Positions 56,776 to 64,000 of a stretch of DNA of 64,000 nucleotides are shown piece after piece. How positions within the stretch are numbered: the first letter of the stretch is position 1; each line of letters opens with the position of its first letter. This DNA is from Cardiocondyla obscurior. Its lineage: Eukaryota; Arthropoda; Insecta; Hymenoptera; Formicidae. The notes under the pieces are model-generated. The model did no database searches. It saw nothing but the letters and a program-made list of their open reading frames with translations, and was not told the DNA's origin. The stretch covers positions 124,001 through 188,000 of the forward strand of contig NW_027228795.1 of NCBI RefSeq assembly GCF_019399895.1, read 5' to 3'. The position numbers and the translations under genes were made by a program.

Positions 56776-56965
56776 AGTTACGCTGGTCAGGGGATGCTCA
56801 GGTTGCACGTCCGGCTCTCCCTTGCTTGTGGTCTTCTTCTATCTTCTCATTCACAAGTTGAATTCTTACAGATTTTTTATTTGTTTGTTGCAGAGGTCCC
56901 GCATTACCAGTCGGACGCCCAGTAGACGGAAGGCGCCGGCACAAGGGCGACTAAACTCCGGGGGG

Positions 56966-56986
56966 CGAATCCCACCGTTGCCACCA
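56966..56986 (-). promoter_or_regulatory. Element C primer-binding site, tRNA-Leu type
   Basis: On the minus strand TGGTGGCAACGGTGGGATTCG begins two bases after the 5' LTR and fits the 3' end of a tRNA-Leu. Confidence 0.72.
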
Positions 56987-56988
56987 GT

Positions 56989-57391
56989 TGTTGCACCGCA
57001 AGGGTGCTGTGGGGTTCGTTCTCCGGAGAGAATTATGTTTTTTGAGAGAAATAAAGTCGCCTCTTGATATTTCTTGTTCACTTTTTTATTTCCTTCTTTT
57101 CTTTATTACACTTGTTGATTAATTAAAGACTTCACGCGAGATTCTGGTTAACGACTAACTGTCCGGGCCGCGGCTGCCCCTATATATCTCCTACTGTTGC
57201 TATGCCAAAAACCATAGCAATCAGCGGAATCGCGGGTGGCAACCGCGACTGGCCTCGGACTTCGCGTCCCGGCCGGAAATGCCGGGTTACCTTGATCGGC
57301 GGTATTCTGCCGATCAAGCTAAACGGTCGCGCGCGTGCGACATACCAACGTTATTCCCGAGCCTCTGTTGCTAAGGGCTCGGGATATAACA
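56989..57391 (-). repeat. Element C 5' LTR
   Basis: 403 bp, identical by eye to 48660-49062. On the minus strand a TATATA stretch (about 57180-57188) may be the promoter and AATAAAG (about 57105-57111) a poly(A) signal. Confidence 0.95.
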
Positions 57392-57744
57392 CGTTTCTTG
57401 TTCCTGGTTTGTGTTTTTGTATGTCGGCGAGTCCATTCCGGTTTTTCTCTGCTAACACTACCGTTTTGTCCATTCACGACAAACGTTTTACTTTCAAAAC
57501 CCTCACCACCGTTGGACCTGTAAAGTTGCCTCCTGGTCTTAGTAAGCTGCAACTGACGTCTCCGTTTTCGCTCGTATTCGGATCTCGCCCTCCATGTCTT
57601 GCTGACCCTGGAAATAATCCCAAGAGTTTTGCTATCCAACAATGCAAATATCATACCAGCAACTTCGACGGGCAAACGTTTAATCATATCCAGCATATTT
57701 TCGATGCCGTCGACGTATGTCATAATCCAGCTGAAAGCTTCCAT
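57319..57744 (-). pseudogene. F-box-like mini-protein, satellite copy 7, tail replaced by element C LTR
   Basis: ATG at 57744 and the F-box are intact (EGFES...VVNGQ, S variant). After TQTRNKKR the frame enters the element C LTR at 57391 and continues for about two dozen LTR-encoded residues to 57319. The lost natural end remains beyond the other LTR, near 48600-48659. The insertion duplicated CGTT. The fused frame could still encode an F-box protein with a new tail, but there is no evidence that it does. Confidence 0.7.
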
Positions 57745-58579
57745 CGCGTTTGACCTCTCAGAGTGACGGGTCGAGAAAGAATGCCAGAGAGACTCCAGAC
57801 CTCGTTTGATATAGGTGGTGCGATAGGAATAACCTCCCGTAATTGGTTAAGAAATAACGCGATCCGATTGACTGTATGTTCGACTGTTCGCCGTGTCCTT
57901 TGGCTGCTTGTATAACTGCATATTGGTCGCGATAAGTGCATCTGTAATTCTTTGGTGTTCTCATTGGTTGTTTCTTTCTGTTGACCAGTTTTGGAATACT
58001 TGTTACTAAGATTAATTATTTTCTGTGATATACCCTTCTTCTAAATGACGCGATCAATTTAATTAATATGCCAAATTTTGTTTTGTGTAAGTTAACTACA
58101 CGTGGTAGAAATTTATTATGCACAACGTACCTTTTCATTCGAGATAGGATATTAGAAATTTTCTGAAATAAAATATAAGTTTTTAAGTACATTGCGGAAA
58201 ATATTACGTTAAAAATAATTTTTTTTAAAAATAAAGCAAAGTTATCGAAAGTTTGCCAATAATACATAATCATTTTTATTCGAGCAGAATTCTAAAGCGG
58301 TTATACATATAAGCAGAAACATTCGAGAATGCGAAAAATTGTCTTTAATGTCAATGCGTAAAATAGAAAAAATTAAAATCACAATAAAAAAGATTTAATG
58401 CAACGTAAAAACAGCAATAAGTCATAGATGTGGTAGTAACGAATGTAATAATTATTTTTGGTAAAACAAGAAAATGTACAAAGAAAAACTTTATTACATT
58501 TACAAGATCGTTATTGAATTAGAAGTACATAATAATGTTAAGAAAAGTGCGAAATATTTTAATATTTTATTCTTTAATG

Positions 58580-58981
58580 TTATATTCGAAGACTAATCTT
58601 ACTTAGATTATTCGTTTTTGATTTATTGCGTTTCTTGTTCCCGGTTTGTGTTTTTGTATGTCGGCGAGTCCATTCCGGTTTTTCTCTGCTAACACTACCG
58701 TTTTGTCCATTCGCGACAAACGTTTTACTTTCAAAAACCTCACCACCGTTGGACCTGTAAAGTTGCCTCCTGGTCTTAGTAAGCTGCAACTGACGTCTCC
58801 GTTTTCGCTCGTATTCGGATCTCGCCCTCCATGTCTTGCTGACCCTGGAAATAATCCCAAGAGTTTTGTTATCCAACAATGCAAATATCATACCAGCAAC
58901 TTCGACGGGCAAACGTTTAATCATATCCAGCATATTTTCGATGCCGTCGACGTATGTCATAATCCAGCTGAAAGCTTCCAT
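58580..58981 (-). CDS. F-box-like mini-protein, satellite copy 8
   Basis: Full 133-codon frame; N in LLDNKTL, EVFES...VANGQ form. Confidence 0.55.
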   Translation of the reverse strand: MEAFSWIMTYVDGIENMLDMIKRLPVEVAGMIFALLDNKTLGIISRVSKTWRARSEYERKRRRQLQLTKTRRQLYRSNGGEVFESKTFVANGQNGSVSREKPEWTRRHTKTQTGNKKRNKSKTNNLSKISLRI

Positions 58982-59816
58982 CGCGTTTGACCTCTCAGAG
59001 TGACTGGTCGAGAAAGAATGCCAGAGAGACTCCAGACCTCGTTTGATATAGGTGGTGCGATAGGAATAACCTCCCGTAATTGGTTAAGAAATAACGCGAT
59101 CCGATTGACTGTATGTTCGACTGTTCGCCGTGTCCTTTGGCTGCTTGTATAACTGCATATTGGTCGCGATAAGTGCATCTGTAATTCTTTGGTGTTCTCA
59201 TTGGTTGTTTCTTTCTGTTGACCAGTTTTGGAATACTTGTTACTAAGATTAATTATTTTCTGTGATATACCCTTCTTCTAAATGACGCGATCAATTTAAT
59301 TAATATGCCAAATTTTGTTTTGTGTAAGTTAACTACACGTGGTAGAAATTTATTATGCACAACGTACCTTCTCATTCGAGATATGATACTAGAAATTTTC
59401 TGAAATAAAATATAAGTTTTTAAGTACATTGCGGAAAATATTACGTTAAAAATAATTTTTTTTAAAAATAAAGCAAAGTTATCGAAAGTTTGCCAATAAT
59501 ACATAATCATTTTTATTCGAGCAGAATTCTAAAGCGGTTATACATATAAGCAGAAACATTCGAGAATGCGAAAAATTGTCTTCAATGTCAATGCGTAAAA
59601 TAGAAAAAATTAAAATCACAATAAAAAAGATTTAATGCAACGTAAAAACAGCAATAAGTCATAGATGTGGTAGTAACGAATGTAATAATTATTTTTGGTA
59701 AAACAAGAAAATGTACAAAGATAAACTTTATTACATTTACAAGATCGTTATTGAATTAGAAGTACATAATAATGTTAAGAAAAGTGCGAAATATTTTAAT
59801 ATTTTATTCTTTAATG

Positions 59817-60218
59817 TTATATTCGAAGACTAATCTTACTTAGATTATTCGTTTTTGATTTATTGCGTTTCTTGTTCCCGGTTTGTGTTTTTGTATGTCG
59901 GCGAGTCCATTCCGGTTTTTCTCTGCTAACACTACCGTTTTGTCCATTCGCGACAAACGTTTTACTTTCAAAAACCTCACCACCGTTGGACCTGTAAAGT
60001 TGTCTCCTGGTCTTAGTAAGCTGCAACTGACGTCTCCGTTTTCGCTCGTATTCGGATCTCGCCCTCCATGTCTTGCTGACCCTGGAAATAATCCCAAGAG
60101 TTTTGTTATCCAACAATGCAAATATCATACCAGCAACTTCGACGGGCAAACGTTTAATCATATCCAGCATATTTTCGATGCCGTCGACGTATGTCATAAT
60201 CCAGCTGAAAGCTTCCAT
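59817..60218 (-). CDS. F-box-like mini-protein, satellite copy 9
   Basis: Full 133-codon frame; same protein as copies 4 and 8. It shares with copy 1 a silent change in the QLTKTRRQL segment (TCTCCTGG on the plus strand). Confidence 0.55.
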   Translation of the reverse strand: MEAFSWIMTYVDGIENMLDMIKRLPVEVAGMIFALLDNKTLGIISRVSKTWRARSEYERKRRRQLQLTKTRRQLYRSNGGEVFESKTFVANGQNGSVSREKPEWTRRHTKTQTGNKKRNKSKTNNLSKISLRI

Positions 60219-61054
60219 CGCGTTTGACCTCTCAGAGTGACTGGTCGAGAAAGAATGCCAGAGAGACTCCAGACCTCGTTTGATATAGGTGGTGCGATAG
60301 GAATAACCTCCCGTAATTGGTTAAGAAATAACGCGATCCGATTGACTGTATGTTCGACTGTTCGCCGTGTCCTTTGGCTGCTTGTATAACTGCATATTGG
60401 TCGCGATAAGTGCATCTGTAATTCTTTGGTGTTCTCATTGGTTGTTTCTTTCTGTTGACCAGTTTTGGAATACTTGTTACTAAGATTAATTATTTTCTGT
60501 GATATACCCTTCTTCTAAATGACGCGATCAATTTAATTAATATGCCAAATTTTGTTTTGTGTAAGTTAACTACACGTGGTAGAAATTTATTATGCACAAC
60601 GTACCTTCTCATTCGAGATATGATACTAGAAATTTTCTGAAATAAAATATAAGTTTTTAAGTACATTGCGGAAAATATTACGTTAAAAATAATTTTTTTT
60701 AAAAATAAAGCAAAGTTATCGAAAGTTTGCCAATAATACATAATCATTTTTATTCGAGCAGAATTCTAAAGCGGTTATACATATAAGCAGAAACATTCGA
60801 GAATGCGAAAAATTGTCTTCAATGTCAATGCGTAAAATAGAAAAAATTAAAATCACAATAAAAAAGATTTAATGCAACGTAAAAAACAGCAATAAGTCAT
60901 AGATGTGGTAGTAACGAATGTAATAATTATTTTTGGTAAAACAAGAAAATGTACAAAGAAAAACTTTATTACATTTACAAGATCGTTATTGAATTAGAAG
61001 TACATAATAATGTTAAGAAAAGTGCGAAATATTTTAATATTTTATTCTTTAATG

Positions 61055-61456
61055 TTATATTCGAAGACTAATCTTACTTAGATTATTCGTTTTTGATTTA
61101 TTGCGTTTCTTGTTCCCGGTTTGTGTTTTTGTATGTCGGCGAGTCCATTCCGGTTTTTCTCTGCTAACACTACCGTTTTGTCCATTCACGACAAACGTTT
61201 TACTTTCAAAACCCTCACCACCGTTGGACCTGTAAAGTTGCCTCCTGGTCTTAGTAAGCTGCAACTGACGTCTCCGTTTTCGCTCGTATTCGGATCTCGC
61301 CCTCCATGTCTTGCTGACCCTGGAAATAATCCCAAGAGTTTTGTTATCCAACAATGCAAATATCATACCAGCAACTTCGACGGGCAAACGTTTAATCATA
61401 TCCAGCATATTTTCGATGCCGTCGACGTATGTCATAATCCAGCTGAAAGCTTCCAT
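61055..61456 (-). CDS. F-box-like mini-protein, satellite copy 10
   Basis: Full 133-codon frame; N in LLDNKTL combined with the EGFES...VVNGQ form, another recombinant-looking combination. Confidence 0.55.
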   Translation of the reverse strand: MEAFSWIMTYVDGIENMLDMIKRLPVEVAGMIFALLDNKTLGIISRVSKTWRARSEYERKRRRQLQLTKTRRQLYRSNGGEGFESKTFVVNGQNGSVSREKPEWTRRHTKTQTGNKKRNKSKTNNLSKISLRI

Positions 61457-62294
61457 CGCGTTTGACCTCTCAGAGTGACTGGTCGAGAAAGAATGCCAGA
61501 GAGACTCCAGACCTCGTTTGATATAGGTGGTGCGATAGGAATAACCTCCCGTAATTGGTTAAGAAATAACGCGATCCGATTGACTGTATGTTCGACTGTT
61601 CGCCGTGTCCTTTGGCTGCTTGTATAACTGCATATTGGTCGCGATAAGTGCATCTGTAATTCTTTGGTGTTCTCATTGGTTGTTTCTTTCTGTTGACCAG
61701 TTTTGGAATACTTGTTACTAAGATTAATTATTTTCTGTGATATACCCTTCTTCTAAATGACGCGATCAATTTAATTAATATGCCAAAGTTTGTTTTGTGT
61801 AAGTTAACTACACGTGGTAGAAATTTATTATGCACAACGTACCTTCTCATTCGAGATATGATACTAGAAATTTTCTGAAATAAAATATAAGTTTTTAAGT
61901 ACATTGCGGAAAATATTACGTTAAAAATAATTTTTTTTGAAAAATAAAGCAAAGTTATCGAAAGTTTGCCAATAATACATAATCATTTTTATTCGAGCAG
62001 AATTCTAAAGCGGTTATACATATAAGCAGAAACATTCGAGAATGCGAAAAATTGTCTTCAATGTCAATGCGTAAAATAGAAAAAATTAAAATCACAATAA
62101 AAAAAGATTTAATGCAACGTAAAAAACAGCAATAAGTCATAGATGTGGTAGTAACGAATGTAATAATTATTTTTGGTAAAACAAGAAAATGTACAAAGAA
62201 AAACTTTATTACATTTACAAGATCGTTATTGAATTAGAAGTACATAATAATGTTAAGAAAAGTGCGAAATATTTTAATATTTTATTCTTTAATG

Positions 62295-62696
62295 TTATAT
62301 TCGAAGACTAATCTTACTTAGATTATTCGTTTTTGATTTATTGCGTTTCTTGTTCCCGGTTTGTGTTTTTGTATGTCGGCGAGTCCATTCCGGTTTTTCT
62401 ATGCTAACACTACCGTTTTGTCCATTCACGACAAACGTTTTACTTTCAAAAACCTCACCACCGTTGGACCTGTAAAGTTGCCTCCTGGTCTTAGTAAGCT
62501 GCAACTGACGTCTCCGTTTTCGCTCGTATTCGGATCTCGCCCTCCATGTCTTGCTGACCCTGGAAATAATCCCAAGAGTTTTGTTATCCAACAATGCAAA
62601 TATCATACCAGCAACTTCGACGGGCAAACGTTTAATCATATCCAGCATATTTTCGATGCCGTCGACGTATGTCATAATCCAGCTGAAAGCTTCCAT
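62295..62696 (-). CDS. F-box-like mini-protein, satellite copy 11
   Basis: Full 133-codon frame; N in LLDNKTL, EVFES...VVNGQ form, with a private R-to-I change in the SVSREKP segment. Confidence 0.55.
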   Translation of the reverse strand: MEAFSWIMTYVDGIENMLDMIKRLPVEVAGMIFALLDNKTLGIISRVSKTWRARSEYERKRRRQLQLTKTRRQLYRSNGGEVFESKTFVVNGQNGSVSIEKPEWTRRHTKTQTGNKKRNKSKTNNLSKISLRI

Positions 62697-63534
62697 CGCG
62701 TTTGACCTCTCAGAGTGACTGGTCGAGAAAGAATGCCAGAGAGACTCCAGACCTCGTTTGATATAGGTGGTGCGATAGGAATAACCTCCCGTAATTGGTT
62801 AAGAAATAACGCGATCCGATTGACTGTATGTTCGACTGTTCGCCGTGTCCTTTGGCTGCTTGTATAACTGCATATTGGTCGCGATAAGTGCATCTGTAAT
62901 TCTTTGGTGTTCTCATTGGTTGTTTCTTTCTGTTGACCAGTTTTGGAATACTTGTTACTAAGATTAATTATTTTCTGTGATATACCCTTCTTCTAAATGA
63001 CGCGATCAATTTAATTAATATGCCAAATTTTGTTTTGTGTAAGTTAACTACACGTGGTAGAAATTTATTATGCACAACGTACCTTCTCATTCGAGATATG
63101 ATACTAGAAATTTTCTGAAATAAAATATAAGTTTTTAAGTACATTGCGGAAAATATTACGTTAAAAATAATTTTTTTTGAAAAATAAAGCAAAGTTATCG
63201 AAAGTTTGCCAATAATACATAATCATTTTTATTCGAGCAGAATTCTAAAGCGGTTATACATATAAGCAGAAACATTCGAGAATGCGAAAAATTGTCTTCA
63301 ATGTCAATGCGTAAAATAGAAAAAATTAAAATCACAATAAAAAAAGATTTAATGCAACGTAAAAAACAGCAATAAGTCATAGATGTGGTAGTAACGAATG
63401 TAATAATTATTTTTGGTAAAACAAGAAAATGTACAAAGAAAAACTTTATTACATTTACAAGATCGTTATTGAATTAGAAGTACATAATAATGTTAAGAAA
63501 AGTGCGAAATATTTTAATATTTTATTCTTTAATG

Positions 63535-63936
63535 TTATATTCGAAGACTAATCTTACTTAGATTATTCGTTTTTGATTTATTGCGTTTCTTGTTCCCGGT
63601 TTGTGTTTTTGTATGTCGGCGAGTCCATTCCGGTTTTTCTCTGCTAACACTACCGTTTTGTCCATTCACGACAAACGTTTTACTTTCAAAACCCTCACCA
63701 CCGTTGGACCTGTAAAGTTGCCTCCTGGTCTTAGTAAGCTGCAACTGACGTCTCCGTTTTCGCTCGTATTCGGATCTCGCCCTCCATGTCTTGCTGACCC
63801 TGGAAATAATCCCAAGAGTTTTGCTATCCAACAATGCAAATATCATACCAGCAACTTCGACGGGCAAACGTTTAATCATATCCAGCATATTTTCGATGCC
63901 GTCGACGTATGTCATAATCCAGCTGAAAGCTTCCAT
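63535..63936 (-). CDS. F-box-like mini-protein, satellite copy 12
   Basis: Full 133-codon frame; S variant with EGFES...VVNGQ, the same protein as copy 3. Confidence 0.55.
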   Translation of the reverse strand: MEAFSWIMTYVDGIENMLDMIKRLPVEVAGMIFALLDSKTLGIISRVSKTWRARSEYERKRRRQLQLTKTRRQLYRSNGGEGFESKTFVVNGQNGSVSREKPEWTRRHTKTQTGNKKRNKSKTNNLSKISLRI

Positions 63937-64000
63937 CGCGTTTGACCTCTCAGAGTGACTGGTCGAGAAAGAATGCCAGAGAGACTCCAGACCTCGTTTG

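Larger units (their letters stand above)
48660..57391 (-). mobile_element. Gypsy/errantivirus-like LTR retrotransposon C (intact, young)
   Basis: Identical 403-bp LTRs are flanked by CGTT (48656-48659 and 57392-57395). The uninterrupted site TTGCGTTTCTTGTTCC is present in sister units. Gag-pol and env frames are open. It lies inside the 3' part of an F-box ORF and in the same orientation. Confidence 0.96.
57392..64000 (-). repeat. F-box satellite array, right block, continues past window
   Basis: More than five units of 1237-1240 bp, nearly identical to the middle block. The last is cut by the window edge, so the array length is unknown. Confidence 0.97.

Overview
The window reads as heterochromatin-like, transposon-dominated DNA from an insect. 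CCTAA/TTAGG telomere-type repeats (the repeat of Hymenoptera, Lepidoptera and many other insects), a U6 snRNA copy closest in memory to insect U6, R1/SART-like non-LTR elements, errantivirus-like Gypsy elements with a baculovirus-F-type envelope, PIF/Harbinger and hAT elements all fit; a hymenopteran such as an ant is my inference. I recognise no single-copy host gene.

Layout. 1-4770: a minus-strand R1-like non-LTR retrotransposon with an intact zinc-knuckle ORF1 and an endonuclease/RT ORF2 broken by two stops, running off the left edge. 4770-6792: AT-rich DNA with a 0.3-kb direct repeat. 6793-9352: a 5'-truncated telomere-type LINE on the minus strand whose 5' end is fused to a full-length U6 snRNA copy, flanked on both sides by CCTAA repeats. 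9353-9458 and 22834-about 22985: the two halves of a second LINE 3' end, split by a PIF/Harbinger transposon (9459-22833; TSD TAA, 16-bp inverted repeats). The Harbinger carries a broken transposase and a convergent Myb/SANT-like gene. It was itself hit by Gypsy element A (10573-19580; TSD ATGG) and by an LTR element now reduced to a solo LTR (20116-20926; TSD AATAT). 23.2-31.9 kb: a CT microsatellite, a decayed hAT-type transposase gene, a palindromic MITE, a 117-bp minisatellite and AT-rich degenerate repeats.

31990 to the right edge: a tandem array with a unit of about 1240 bp, each unit carrying a minus-strand 133-codon F-box-like ORF (twelve copies seen). Two apparently young Gypsy elements with identical LTR pairs lie in it: B (33140-42233, plus strand, TSD ACAG) and C (48660-57391, minus strand, TSD CGTT, inside an F-box ORF).

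Elements A, B and C share one design: LTR, leucine-tRNA-type primer site, 20-nt leader mini-exon ending in GTAAGT, one gag-protease-RT-RNase H-integrase frame, an inter-genic segment, an env exon behind a TTTCAG acceptor, a hairpin, a polypurine tract, LTR. The most interesting observation is in the segment between pol and env: on the strand opposite to gag-pol-env all three elements carry a small ORF with an identical C-x2-C-x8-C-x2-C spacing, bounded by splice signals. I propose that this is a conserved antisense zinc-binding gene. The second notable observation is the F-box ORF amplified as a satellite unit, and the third is the U6-LINE chimera embedded in telomeric repeats.
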